A DNA stretch of 64,000 nucleotides, from the NCBI RefSeq assembly GCF_000373585.1, contig NZ_KB891907.1:1-64000 (forward strand), in the 5' to 3' direction. Source of the DNA: Streptomyces sp. MspMP-M5. GTDB lineage: Bacteria > Actinomycetota > Actinomycetes > Streptomycetales > Streptomycetaceae. Under the pieces are notes generated by a model. The model saw only the letters and a program-made list of their open reading frames with translations. It had not been told where the DNA came from and did not search any database. Position numbers and translations under genes: made by a program. Positions 35,055-44,096 of this stretch are shown in pieces. Positions within the stretch are counted from its first letter, which is position 1; each line of letters starts with the position of its first letter.

Positions 35055-35592
35055 GCTTCTGCTCCTGCTCGGTACGGTTGATGCCGGTATGGGAGACCAG
35101 AGTGGAAGCAGGAAGGTTGTACGCGCCAGCGAATTTCGTCAGGCGCGCGGCGCACCATATTGGCGCCACCCCGACGCACGATCCGCTGCAACCGCTGCCC
35201 TTCCTGCCTTCTTGCCTTCTTGAACGGTCAGTCTGCCTGCCCGGATGGCCCTGCCACCGCGCCTCTCCTGCCGGATCAGACGTCCCCTCACATCCAACCG
35301 ACCCGGCTCGGCCAGCACCCCGACGAACCTTCCCGGTCAACGCTCCATGAGCCGGACAGGGCGCGCCCTGGCCGGCAGCGCCCGTATCGACGCCGTCATC
35401 AGCAAGCACCTCTCGCCCCCGCCCCCACATGCGCACGCCCGGCACCTCTACCGCTTCACGCACTGGCCAGTGTCAGTACGGCGGCAGATCATCGGCTCAC
35501 CCACATCGCCGTCGTACCGTCCGGATTGCTCGCCCGCTGTGCCCCGGCCCGCCTCCGTCCCCTCAAGGTGCTGCCGGCTCGGCCCCCTGCTC
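35055..35592. other. Intergenic region without recognised features
   Basis: About 540 bp between the lipoprotein gene and the carboxyltransferase gene. Frames open here show no Streptomyces codon bias and no family resemblance. The right part presumably carries the transcription end of the MatB operon and the left part the lipoprotein promoter. Confidence 0.5.
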
Positions 35593-37014
35593 CTACCCCA
35601 GACCGGGCCCTGGGGTGGTGATGGCCTGGATGATGCCCAGGTTGAGCAAGTCCTGGGGGCGGAGGTGGAGTTCGTCGGCGGTGTGCTGGGTTTCCGAGGG
35701 GGTGCGTTTGAGGATGGCGGCGGCGAGTTCGGGGGCGATGACGGAGAAGTAGCTGTCGGGGGTGGCCCACAGGCGGTTCGGCGCCGACAGGGCCAGGGCG
35801 CCGCCCGAGCCGCCTTCGCCGATGAGGAGCGAGGTGACCGGGACGCGGGCGGTGGCGAGCGCGGTGAAGGTGTCGGCGATGGCCGCGCCGGCGCCTGCGC
35901 GCTCGGCTTCCGCGTCGTTGGCGGCGCCCGGGGTGTCCACGAGGGTGAGGACCGGGATGCCGAGGCGGTCCGCGAGGCGTATCAGGCGGGTTGCGGTGCG
36001 GAATCCGGCGGGGCGGGTGGCTGTGCCGCACTGAGCGGCGAAGGCGATGGTGCGGCCGTCGCGGTGGCCGAAACCACAGCGCATACCGGGGTCGCGTCCG
36101 CCGCAGCGGTCGCCGCTGATCTCTTCCCAGTCGTCGAAGTAGGCCCGTAGATACGTCTCGGCGCGGGGGCGTTGGGTGGCGCGGGCCCGGAGCACCGCGT
36201 CCCAGCCGGTCTTCGCTAGCTCGGCAATGCCCAGTGCGGAGGGGACGGGAGCCGGGTGGGGTGGTTCGGCCGGTGGGGGTTGGGGGCTGCGAAGGAGATG
36301 GAGCCAGCGTTGGAGGGTGGCGCGGAGTGTGTCGGCGGGGACGACGGCGTCGACCTGGCCGGCCGCGAACTGGCCTTCGGCGGAGTAGGCGTGGGGGTCG
36401 GCGTCCGGAGGGCGTACCCGCGAGCCGGCGAAGCCGATCTGGGCCCTGGGGAGGGCGAGGATCACATCGGCTCCGGCGCCCAGTGTGGCCCAGCCGCCGC
36501 CGGTGGTCGGATCGCGGAGTACCGCGATCTGCGGGAGTCCCGCGGCGCGGTTCAGCGCCGACTGCCGGGTCACCCGCTGGAGTTGGGACAGTGCCCGCAT
36601 CCCTTCCTGCATGCGGCTGCCGCCGGTGGCGATCAGCGACACCAGTGGCAGGCGCCGCTCGCGGGCCTCGGTGTAGGCGGCCTCCAGCCGGTCGCCGGTG
36701 CGTTCGCCGAGGGAACCGCCGAGGAAGCCGAACTCGAAGGAGAGCACCACGGCCTCGGTGCCGCCGACCGTGGCGAGGGTGGTCAGCACCGACTCCTCCT
36801 CGCCGGTGCGGGCGCGGGCGCGTTCCCGGGAGGCGTCGTAGCCGCGCCAGCCGAGTGGGCCGTCGGGGGGAGGCGAAGCGGTGCCCGCGGACGGGATGGC
36901 AGGAGCGGGGTGGGGGAGTTCGGTGAAGGAGTCGGTGGCGGCCGCCAAGGCTTGACGGGCCGTCAGGCGTTGGCTGGGCGGTGGCGTGGTGGGGTGCGGT
37001 GGCTGCTCATGCAT
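35593..37014 (-). CDS. Fused acyl-CoA carboxyltransferase (beta- and alpha-like halves in one chain)
   Basis: A 473-aa crotonase-fold protein. The N-terminal half has ESVLTTLATVGGTEAVVLSFE, GGSLGERTGDRL and TGGSRMQEGMRAL, as in the AccD/beta-type subunit but without the four-cysteine zinc finger. The C-terminal half has GFRTATRLIRLADRLGIPV, the DTPGAANDAEAER segment and GEGGSGGALALSAPNRLWA, as in AccA/alpha. It overlaps the upstream MatB gene by 8 nt. No biotin carboxylase or carrier is adjacent, so the partner is elsewhere. A role in malonyl-CoA or methylmalonyl-CoA interconversion together with MatB is inferred. Confidence 0.85.
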   Translation of the reverse strand: MHEQPPHPTTPPPSQRLTARQALAAATDSFTELPHPAPAIPSAGTASPPPDGPLGWRGYDASRERARARTGEEESVLTTLATVGGTEAVVLSFEFGFLGGSLGERTGDRLEAAYTEARERRLPLVSLIATGGSRMQEGMRALSQLQRVTRQSALNRAAGLPQIAVLRDPTTGGGWATLGAGADVILALPRAQIGFAGSRVRPPDADPHAYSAEGQFAAGQVDAVVPADTLRATLQRWLHLLRSPQPPPAEPPHPAPVPSALGIAELAKTGWDAVLRARATQRPRAETYLRAYFDDWEEISGDRCGGRDPGMRCGFGHRDGRTIAFAAQCGTATRPAGFRTATRLIRLADRLGIPVLTLVDTPGAANDAEAERAGAGAAIADTFTALATARVPVTSLLIGEGGSGGALALSAPNRLWATPDSYFSVIAPELAAAILKRTPSETQHTADELHLRPQDLLNLGIIQAITTPGPGLG

Positions 37015-38524
37015 GGCCGGCTCCAGCCGGGGGTGCCGGGGCCCGGAGGTCGCGCTTGAGGATCTTGCCCATGTCGTTGCGGGGGAGGGCTTCGAGGAAG
37101 TGCACGATGCGGGGGCGCTTGTGGGGGGCCAGCTGGCTGGCGACGTGGTCGGCCAGTTCCTGGGAGGAGGGGGGCGGTGCGGCGTCGGGGCCGGTCACGG
37201 TCACGGGCACGATCCAGGCGACGATTCGCTCGCCCAGGTCCTCGTCGGGCTCGCCGGTGACCGCGGCTTCGGCGACCCCGGGGTGCGCCAGGAGGGCGTT
37301 CTCGATCTCGCCGGCGCCGATCTTGTAGCCGCCGCTCTTGATCAGGTCGGTGGCCCTCCGGCCGACGATGCGGTAGTTCCCGGCGGGGTCCCGCACGGCC
37401 ATGTCGCCGGTGCGGAACCAGCCGCCGTCGAAGGCCGCGGCGGTGGCGTCGGGGCGGTTGAGGTATTCGGTGAAGAGGTTGGGGCCGCGCACCTGGATCT
37501 CGCCGACCGTTTCGCCGTCGCTCACCTCCAAGGCCTGCCCCGCGTCGTCGACGAGGCGGACGTAGACCCCGGGGAGGGGGCCGCCGACCGTGCCGGTGGC
37601 GTCCGGGCCGTCCGCGCGCACGCTGGTGTTCATCAGCGTCTCGGTCATGCCGTACCGCTCGATCACCCGGCGGCCGGTGGCCGCCAGGAGGCGTTCGTGA
37701 TCCGTGAGGGGCAGCGCGGCGGAGCCGGAGACCAGCAGCCGGGCGCGGCCCAGTGCCTTGGCGAGGGCCGGATTCTCGCCGGCTTCGAGGGCGAGACGGT
37801 GGTACATCGTCGGGACGCCGAAGAGCATCGTGCCGTCCGAGGACAGCTCCCGGGCGACCCCTTCGGTGCTGAAGCGGCCCAGGTGGTGGACGCTGCCGCC
37901 GCGGCGCAGCGGACCCAGGACGCCCAGGATCAGGCCATGGACGTGGAACAGTGGCAGGGCGTGCACCAGGACGTCGTCGGCCGTCCACTGCCAGGTCTCC
38001 GCCAGCGCGTCGAGGGTGTGGGCGAGGGCACGCCGGGGGAGGACGACGCCCTTGGGCGCGCCGGTCGTGCCGGAGGTGTAGACGATCAGGGCCGGGGACT
38101 CGTCGCCCGGCTCCAGGGGGAGCGGGTGGGGAGTGGTCTCCTCGGAAGGCTCGGCGGGGATCTCCACGTCGAGGCGGGGGAGCGCGGCGAGCGGGCCGGG
38201 CAGGGCGGCGTCCGGCTCGGTCAGGACGAGGGCGGGGGCGCTGTCCGCCAGGATGTGCGCCAGCTCGCGCTCGCCGATCTTCGGGTTCACCGGCACCGCG
38301 GCCACTCCGGCGAGCAGCGCGGCGACGACTGCCACGGACGTCTCCAGCGTCGGGGTCGCCCAGACCGCGATGCGGGCCGCGCCGCCGCCCGGGGCCGCTG
38401 CGCCGATCCGTTCGGTGAGCGGGCCGACCACCGCGGCCAGTTGGCGATAGTCGAGCGCGCGGTCGCCGAAGCGCAGTGCGGGGGCGGGCGAGCCGTCGCG
38501 CAGGGCGGGGAAGAGCACGTTCAC
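37007..38524 (-). CDS. matB: Malonyl-CoA synthetase-type acyl-CoA ligase (MatB-like)
   Basis: A 505-aa ANL-superfamily enzyme. The AMP-binding P-loop is YTSGTTGAPKGVV, the adenine motif is ERYGMTETLMNTS, the hinge motif GGWFRTGDMAVRD, and the catalytic lysine lies in MGKILKRDLR near the C-terminus. S. coelicolor MatB, which begins VNVLFPALR as here, makes malonyl- and methylmalonyl-CoA from the free diacids and ATP and supplies polyketide extender units. GTG 38524 follows GAAGGAGA. An in-frame upstream ATG would add 20 residues that lack conservation. The overlap with the carboxyltransferase gene means coupled translation. Confidence 0.88.
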   Translation of the reverse strand: MNVLFPALRDGSPAPALRFGDRALDYRQLAAVVGPLTERIGAAAPGGGAARIAVWATPTLETSVAVVAALLAGVAAVPVNPKIGERELAHILADSAPALVLTEPDAALPGPLAALPRLDVEIPAEPSEETTPHPLPLEPGDESPALIVYTSGTTGAPKGVVLPRRALAHTLDALAETWQWTADDVLVHALPLFHVHGLILGVLGPLRRGGSVHHLGRFSTEGVARELSSDGTMLFGVPTMYHRLALEAGENPALAKALGRARLLVSGSAALPLTDHERLLAATGRRVIERYGMTETLMNTSVRADGPDATGTVGGPLPGVYVRLVDDAGQALEVSDGETVGEIQVRGPNLFTEYLNRPDATAAAFDGGWFRTGDMAVRDPAGNYRIVGRRATDLIKSGGYKIGAGEIENALLAHPGVAEAAVTGEPDEDLGERIVAWIVPVTVTGPDAAPPPSSQELADHVASQLAPHKRPRIVHFLEALPRNDMGKILKRDLRAPAPPAGAGHA

Positions 38525-38729
38525 CGGGTCTCCTTCGGTCTCGTCGGCTGCCGGCCGGGTCGGCCGGGTGTCCCGATCCCGCACGCGCCGCCGCGCGGAA
38601 CGGGCTGACGAAGACCACTCTCGCAGAGACCGCAGGCTTTGTGATCGACACGCTGCCCGCCTGTGGATAACTCGGTTCGCGCGACGGCGGGCGGCGTGCC
38701 CGCCGTCAGAAGCGCCCTAGGGGCAGCGC

Positions 38730-39362
38730 TCAGCCCGGGATCTTGCGGAAGTCCCAGGACACCACCGACTCCGGCGTCAGGCGCAGCCAGGCGTGCCGGC
38801 CGTCGTGCGGCATTTCGTCGAGTCCGAAGTACTTCTCCGCGAACAGCCTTTCCGGAGTGGCCAGTTCCGGGCAGATTTCTCCGGTGCGCGGAGCCTCGCC
38901 GACGAACTCCGCGCGGCCGGTCAGTTCGGCGCCGCGCAGCTCCGCGTAGGAGTGTCCGTCGTCGACGAGCACCGAGAGCCGCGGGTCCTTGCGCAGCTGT
39001 GCCCAGCGCTTGCTGCGGGTGATCGAGTACAGCCAGAGTGCCGTCCCGTCCCAGGCGAACCACAGCGCGCCCACGTGTGGAGTGCCGTCCCCGCCGACCG
39101 TGGCGACCCGGCACGTTCGCTGTGCCGTCAGGAAGGCGTCCAGCTCTTGCGGGGTCATCATGATGCGGCGGCCGTGGCGCTGGGGTGTCGGCGCGGGCTT
39201 CCTGGAGGGGCCGTGTGTGCGGGGGGGCCCGGGTGTGCCGGCTGTGTCGGACGGGCCGGCTGTGCTGAGTGTGTCAGGTGTGTCCGGTGCGACAGGTGTG
39301 CCAGGTATGCCGGGTGCCCTGGGTGCATCGGGTGTCCTGGGTGTCTCGGGTGCCTCGGTCAT
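38730..39362 (-). CDS. Pyridoxamine 5'-phosphate oxidase-family protein with a Pro/Thr-rich N-terminus
   Basis: A 210-aa protein. Residues ~1-68 are a repetitive P-x-T-P/D-rich tail encoded by degenerate GGTGTGCCGG-like DNA repeats. The split-barrel core begins MMTPQELDAFLTAQR and contains CRVATVGGDGTPHVGALWF, LWLYSITRSKRWAQLRKDP and AWLRLTPESVVSWDFRKIPG, a subgroup that often binds F420 or FMN. ATG 39362 has GAGGGG at a good distance. ATG 39161, at the domain edge, has no ribosome site, so the longer form was kept. The cofactor and substrate are unknown. Confidence 0.82.
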   Translation of the reverse strand: MTEAPETPRTPDAPRAPGIPGTPVAPDTPDTLSTAGPSDTAGTPGPPRTHGPSRKPAPTPQRHGRRIMMTPQELDAFLTAQRTCRVATVGGDGTPHVGALWFAWDGTALWLYSITRSKRWAQLRKDPRLSVLVDDGHSYAELRGAELTGRAEFVGEAPRTGEICPELATPERLFAEKYFGLDEMPHDGRHAWLRLTPESVVSWDFRKIPG

Positions 39363-39520
39363 CTTTGCCGCCCCTCAACGAATCTGATGCTGTGTCAGAA
39401 ATCATCGGGGCTCTTCCTGGCGGACGCAATGGTCGGTACCCTCGCGCCTCCCGGCCCGCCGTCCCGCGCCCCGTCCCGTATCCGCGGGCGCCGGCGCGAC
39501 TTCCGCAGAGGGGAACGCCG

Positions 39521-40165
39521 ATGTCCACGGACGCCCGGCTCGTCGAGCAGCTGGACCCGGACACGACGGTGCTGCTCACCGTCGAATGCCAGCGCGGCGT
39601 GATCGGCCCCGACAGCGCGCTGCCCGAACTGGCCGAAGAGGCGCGCACCTCAGGGGCGTTGATGCGGATCGCCCGCCTGGTGGCCGCCGCCCACGACACC
39701 GGCGTCCAGGTGCTGCACGCCATCGCCGAACGCCGTCCCGACGGCCGCGGCGCCAACCGCAACGCCCGCCTCTTCCGGGCCGCCGAGCGGCTGCCGGTGC
39801 GGCAGGTCATCGGGTCCACCGCGGTGCGCGTCGCCGACCCCATACCCGTGTCGGAGGACGACCTGGTGGTGCGCCGGCTGCACGGGCTCTCGCCGCTCGC
39901 CGGCACCGACGTCGACCCGCTGCTGCGCAACTTCGGCTGCCGCACCCTCGTCGTCACCGGGGTCTCGGCGAACGTGGCGATCCCGAATGCCGTGTTCGAC
40001 GCGGTCAACCTCGGCTACACGGTGGTGGTCCCGTCGGACGCCATCGCGGGGGTGCCCGCCGACTACACCCCCGCGATGATCCGCAACACCCTGGCGCTGG
40101 TGGCCACGGTGACGACCACCGAGGACGTCCTCACCTGCTGGCGGCGTCCGCGGCGCGCTCACTGA
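39521..40165 (+). CDS. Isochorismatase-like protein lacking the catalytic cysteine
   Basis: A 214-aa cysteine-hydrolase fold: L-L-T-V-E-C-Q (strand one), a central helix region with GSTAVRVADPIPV and the strand-turn VTGVSANVAIPNAVFDAV. In active members the first strand carries Asp and the last motif a Cys (VTGV-x-x-N-x-C). Here the positions are Glu22 and Ala153. The D-K-C triad is therefore incomplete, and a hydrolase role is doubtful. The ATG follows GCAGAGGGG. It is divergent from the split-barrel gene, with which it may share a promoter region. Confidence 0.85.
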   Translation: MSTDARLVEQLDPDTTVLLTVECQRGVIGPDSALPELAEEARTSGALMRIARLVAAAHDTGVQVLHAIAERRPDGRGANRNARLFRAAERLPVRQVIGSTAVRVADPIPVSEDDLVVRRLHGLSPLAGTDVDPLLRNFGCRTLVVTGVSANVAIPNAVFDAVNLGYTVVVPSDAIAGVPADYTPAMIRNTLALVATVTTTEDVLTCWRRPRRAH

Positions 40166-40189
40166 CCCGACCCTGGCGCCAGGGATGCG

Positions 40190-42523
40190 CTACCTCGCCG
40201 CGGTGGCACCTCCTGGGGCGGGCAGGGCGTCCTTGAGGAAGTCGCGTTGGACGCGCAGGAGATTGGCGTTGACCGCGTCGTCGGCCGGCATGTGTGTGGC
40301 GCCCGGCAGTGGCAGCACCGTGTGCGGCCGGCCCGCTGCCAGCAACTCGGCCGAGAAGCGCAGGGTGTGCGCGGCGGCGACGTTGTCGTCCGCCAGCCCG
40401 TGGATGAGCATCAGCGGGCGGCGCAGTAGATGGCCGTGGCCGGCAAGGGAGGAGCGCGCGTAGTTCTCCGGGTGCTCATCCGGGTGGCCCAGGAACCGCT
40501 CCTTCCAGTGCGTGTCGTACATCCGCTGGTCGGTGGGCGGCGCACCGGCGACCGCGGCATGGAAGACATCCGGACGGTGCAGCACGGCGGCCGCGGCCAG
40601 GAATCCGCCGAACGACCAGCCACGGACCGCCACCCGCCCGAGGTCCAGATCGGGGAAGCGCTCTCCGGCCGCGCGCACCGCGTCCACCTGGTCCTCCAAC
40701 GCGGGCCCCAACTGGTCGCCGTGCACGGCCTTCTCCCAGACGGGCCCCCGCCCCGGAGTGCCCCGCCCGTCCGCCACCAGGACCGCGAAGCCCTGCTCGG
40801 CGAACCACTGGGACACGCAGCCGGTCCAGCTCCGCGCCCGTACGGCGAGTTGCATACCCGGGCCCCCGTACGGGTCGAGCAGCACCGGCAGCCTCGTGCT
40901 TCCCGGCTGGTGCCAGGACGGGAAGTACAGGGCTGCCCGCAACTCCCGCTTCCCTAGGGAGAGATGCATCGGTCGCGGCACGATCACCGGCTCCTCGGCG
41001 AGCGAGGCGATGGCCTCCGGATGCCGCCGTGCGGGCTCGTGGGCGGGCTCGTGCGCGGGTCCGTGTGCAGGTTCGTGGGAGGAGCTGCGTGCGGAGTCGT
41101 GTGCGGGCCGCTGGGCGGGTACCGAGGTGGGTCCCTGGGCGGCCGGAGCGTCGTCGTCCCGCAGGACGTGCACCTGGTGACCGTGCGGTGTCAGGCCCGC
41201 CAGGACGGTCGTGCCACCGCCTCCGGTTCCCGTCCAGACGCCGGGATCCCAGCTCAGCCGACGGCAGCCGGCACCCGGCTCGTGGCACCACACATGGGTC
41301 TCCACCGGATCGTCGCTCGCCGTGAACAGCACCCGCTCGCCCTCGACGCCCAGTACAGCGGCCAGTTGCAGCCCGTCGGGCGTGACCCGCCGCCCGCCCA
41401 CCGTCAGCCGGCGGGTACCGTCCGCGTCCTCCGGGAGCACCAGGGCGCCGGAGGCCGTACGGGACGGGGTGCCGGGCACCAGCTCCACCCACGCGGGATC
41501 GGTCCGCTCGTGCCGCACCTCCGTGGCACCGCTCTCCGGATTGACCGCGAGCGTCCGCACCACCCTCTGGTCCCGGCTCTGCACCGCCACAAACGGGCCG
41601 TGTGCGTCCCAGCCCGCATCGACCACGTACTCGTACGCCGCGCGGTCCCAGGAGAGCTCGGTGCGGACGCCGTCCAGAGTGAGCAGATGGAGCGTCACCT
41701 CAGCGTTGGCGGTGCCCGCCGACGGATAGCGGATCACCTGGGGCGGGCGAGAAGGGTCCGCCGGGTCGCTGAGGTAGCGCCGCGCCACCGGGGAGGTGTC
41801 GACCCGCGCCACCAGGAGGCGGCGGCCGTCCGGCGCCCACCAGTAGCCGCGCGACCGGCCCATCGATTCGGCGGCGACGTACTCGGCCAGCCCGTAGGAG
41901 ACCTCAGGCCCCTCTGCCCCCGCCAGTTTCCGGTCGCCACCGTCCAGCCCGACGACGTACAGCGAACGCCCGCTCACATACGCGACGCACCGCCCGTCCG
42001 GCGACGGCCGCGGATCGACCACCGGCCCGGCCGCCGGCACGGAGAACGGCGCACCGCCGTCCGTACGCACCACCCACAGTGCGCCCGACAGGGCGAACGC
42101 CACCACCCGCACCGCGGCGTCGGTCGCATACCCCACCACCCCGACGGAGCGCTCCCGCGCCCGCTCGCGCCGCAACCGCTCCTCCTCGGGGACGTCCTCT
42201 GCGCCCCCGCCCACCAGGAGCGCCGGATCGGCCAACAACCGCTCCTCGCCTGCCTCGTACTGCCACAGTCGTCCGACGGGATCGCTGCCCGACCCGGTAC
42301 GCACGAACAGCACCCGCCGCCCATCAGGGGAGACGGTGAACTGCCTTGGCACACCGAGGGAGAAGCGCCGGGTGCGGGCGAACTGTTCGGGGAAGGCGGC
42401 GGTGTTGGTGCTGCTGTTGCGGGTGGTCAGGTTGGTGCCGGTGCCGGTGCCGGTGCCGGTGCCGGTGCCAGTGCCGGTGCCAGTGCCGGTGCTGGGGTCG
42501 GGGTCGGTTATCTGGTGTTTCAC
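40190..42523 (-). CDS. S9-family peptidase (dipeptidyl-peptidase IV / prolyl oligopeptidase type)
   Basis: A 777-aa serine peptidase. A beta-propeller (~60-460) with F-T-V-S-P-D-G-R repeats is followed by an alpha/beta-hydrolase domain. The catalytic residues are S637 (GWSFGG), D712 (HGLADDNV) and H744 (GATHM). Two low-complexity inserts are present: a (Gly-Thr)~10 run at residues ~10-30, encoded by ten hexamers, and a His-Glu-Pro-Ala repeat (~470-500) between propeller and hydrolase. There is no signal peptide, so it is probably cytoplasmic. The GTG start has AAGGAGGAG at ideal spacing. It cleaves short peptides after proline by family analogy. Confidence 0.92.
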   Translation of the reverse strand: MKHQITDPDPSTGTGTGTGTGTGTGTGTGTNLTTRNSSTNTAAFPEQFARTRRFSLGVPRQFTVSPDGRRVLFVRTGSGSDPVGRLWQYEAGEERLLADPALLVGGGAEDVPEEERLRRERARERSVGVVGYATDAAVRVVAFALSGALWVVRTDGGAPFSVPAAGPVVDPRPSPDGRCVAYVSGRSLYVVGLDGGDRKLAGAEGPEVSYGLAEYVAAESMGRSRGYWWAPDGRRLLVARVDTSPVARRYLSDPADPSRPPQVIRYPSAGTANAEVTLHLLTLDGVRTELSWDRAAYEYVVDAGWDAHGPFVAVQSRDQRVVRTLAVNPESGATEVRHERTDPAWVELVPGTPSRTASGALVLPEDADGTRRLTVGGRRVTPDGLQLAAVLGVEGERVLFTASDDPVETHVWCHEPGAGCRRLSWDPGVWTGTGGGGTTVLAGLTPHGHQVHVLRDDDAPAAQGPTSVPAQRPAHDSARSSSHEPAHGPAHEPAHEPARRHPEAIASLAEEPVIVPRPMHLSLGKRELRAALYFPSWHQPGSTRLPVLLDPYGGPGMQLAVRARSWTGCVSQWFAEQGFAVLVADGRGTPGRGPVWEKAVHGDQLGPALEDQVDAVRAAGERFPDLDLGRVAVRGWSFGGFLAAAAVLHRPDVFHAAVAGAPPTDQRMYDTHWKERFLGHPDEHPENYARSSLAGHGHLLRRPLMLIHGLADDNVAAAHTLRFSAELLAAGRPHTVLPLPGATHMPADDAVNANLLRVQRDFLKDALPAPGGATAAR
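42434..42493 (+). repeat. Hexanucleotide tandem repeat (GGTGCC x ~10), coding
   Basis: Ten near-perfect GGTGCC units (two read AGTGCC, the last ends GGTGCT). On the minus strand they encode Gly-Thr pairs near the N-terminus of the S9 peptidase. Being a multiple of three, copy-number change would lengthen the tail without frameshift. Confidence 0.95.
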
Positions 42524-43118
42524 GGTGGTCTCCTCCTTGGAGCGGTGATGCGAAGGGCAGGCGGCGCATGCAGGCTCGTAACGGGGTGTACGGCGTGCAG
42601 AGTTTGCGCACGCCGCAGGGCAGGCGTCACCAGGCGGGTGGGTCTGGATGGATATGGGTGTGCGGGCGGTCCGGTCGCAGAGCCGGGAATTCGTAGCGTG
42701 GTACCGGTGGTTGAACCGGGTGCCGGGTGCCGGGTGCCGGGTGCCGGGTGCCGGAAGTCGTTGCCGGGGCCCGGGCGTGGGAGGCCGTCCTCGGCGTGTT
42801 GCCGTCCTGCCGGGCGTCTGCGCGGGGACGACGGCGGCCTGTGGCGATCGGACAGGCGACGGTCGATTCAGAGTCAACGGATCATACCCGGATGGCACGG
42901 TCGGCCGCAGCGGAATGCAACAGAAGGGCAGAGCGGAACGGCAGCGGAGGGGCGGCATGACGGTGACAGAACCCGGCAGCCCGCGGCCGTGCGGAGGACG
43001 GCACGGCAACGGTGCGCGGCAGGGCAGCGGTGAATGCACGGCAGCGGTACACGGGGCGGCAGCGGTACACCGCACGGCTGGCGGTGGGCGCCGAAGTCGG
43101 TCGGCCCGCCCGGGATCC
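42524..43118. other. 600-bp intergenic region upstream of the peptidase gene
   Basis: No gene could be supported. It holds a heptamer repeat at 42716-42754 and two copies of GCAGCGGTACAC near 43034-43065. The long non-coding span upstream of a peptidase gene could host its promoter and an RNA leader. Confidence 0.5.
42716..42754 (+). repeat. Heptanucleotide tandem repeat (CCGGGTG x 5)
   Basis: Five perfect CCGGGTG units and a partial sixth. It is non-coding, 190 bp upstream of the S9 peptidase start. It differs in unit length and sequence from the coding hexamer repeat nearby. Confidence 0.95.
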
Positions 43119-43958
43119 TCAGCGGAAGTCGTCGGCGTGGTCGAGGGCCCATTGGGCATAGGTGCGTCCCGGCCTGCCCATCAGGTCCTGGTACGTCGAG
43201 TGCACCGTCGCCGGCCGGTTGTCGGCATCGGAGAGGTGGCCGAGCAGGGTGTCGACCATCTCCTCGTCGCCCCACTGGTGCAGCGTCGCGCGGTACTCCT
43301 CAGGGCCGATCTCCGCCAGGACGATCTTGCGGCCGGTGGCCGCGGAGAGACAGTCGACCTGCTCCTGCTGGGTCACCGAGGCCGGGCCGGTCAACGGATG
43401 GACCCGCCCCCGATGGCCGTCCTCGGTGAGGGCGAGCACGGCGACGTCAGCGATGTCGGCCTCGTGGACGGAGGCGGCGTGCGCCAGAGGGTAGGGAGCC
43501 TCGACCGTTCCCGTGGCGCGGATGGCGGGCGCCCACTGCAAGGTGTTGGTCGCGAAGGCGCCGGGCCGCAGGAACGTCCAGGCAAGTGCGGACCGGCGCA
43601 GTGTGTCCTCGGCCGTGTGGTGCATCCGCACGATCGGGTCGCGGGTGTGATCGCCCCCGTCCGCGCCCAGTGCCGACAGGAGCACGACATCCGGGGAGCC
43701 GGCCGCCTCGGCCGCCGCCACGAATCCGTCGAGGCCGCGGGCATCCGCGTACAGGAACACCTTGCGCACGCCCTCCAGGGCGGCCGACAAGGTCGCGGGG
43801 TCGGCCAGGTCCGCCCGGACCGTCTCCACCCCGGACGGCACCATCGCCCGCTCCGGACTGCGGCTGGCCACCCGGACCCGCTCTCCGGCCGCCAGCAGGC
43901 CGCCGACTACCGCTCGCGCCACGTGCCCGCGCCCACCTGTCACCAGAATCGTCACCAT
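43119..43958 (-). CDS. NmrA-like NAD(P)-binding oxidoreductase
   Basis: A 279-aa Rossmann-fold protein of the atypical short-chain (NmrA) type. It starts with MVTILVTGGRGHVARAVV (G-x-x-G-x-x-A dinucleotide loop) and continues with VRADLADPATL and the helix RMHHTAEDTLRRSALAWTFL, which has the RPG-x-F sequence of NmrA proteins. No Tyr-x3-Lys catalytic pair is present, so it may sense NADP or act as a quinone/NADPH reductase. It is divergent from an XRE regulator, a pairing seen repeatedly in Streptomyces. Confidence 0.88.
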   Translation of the reverse strand: MVTILVTGGRGHVARAVVGGLLAAGERVRVASRSPERAMVPSGVETVRADLADPATLSAALEGVRKVFLYADARGLDGFVAAAEAAGSPDVVLLSALGADGGDHTRDPIVRMHHTAEDTLRRSALAWTFLRPGAFATNTLQWAPAIRATGTVEAPYPLAHAASVHEADIADVAVLALTEDGHRGRVHPLTGPASVTQQEQVDCLSAATGRKIVLAEIGPEEYRATLHQWGDEEMVDTLLGHLSDADNRPATVHSTYQDLMGRPGRTYAQWALDHADDFR

Positions 43959-44096
43959 GACCCCTTTCCGTGTTGGCTGGTACGGAAGCAGTCTTTCCGG
44001 GTGGATGAACGAGGGGGAGGGGACGGGGAGTCCTACCCGGGGGCAGCGGCCGGGCCGCATTCCTGGGGAGGCGCGGCGATCCGGCATCCTTGGGGT

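Noticed and set aside
42524..43118. Possible short genes in the repeat-rich intergenic region
   Set aside because: Frames are made of repeat-derived residues and lack ribosome sites.
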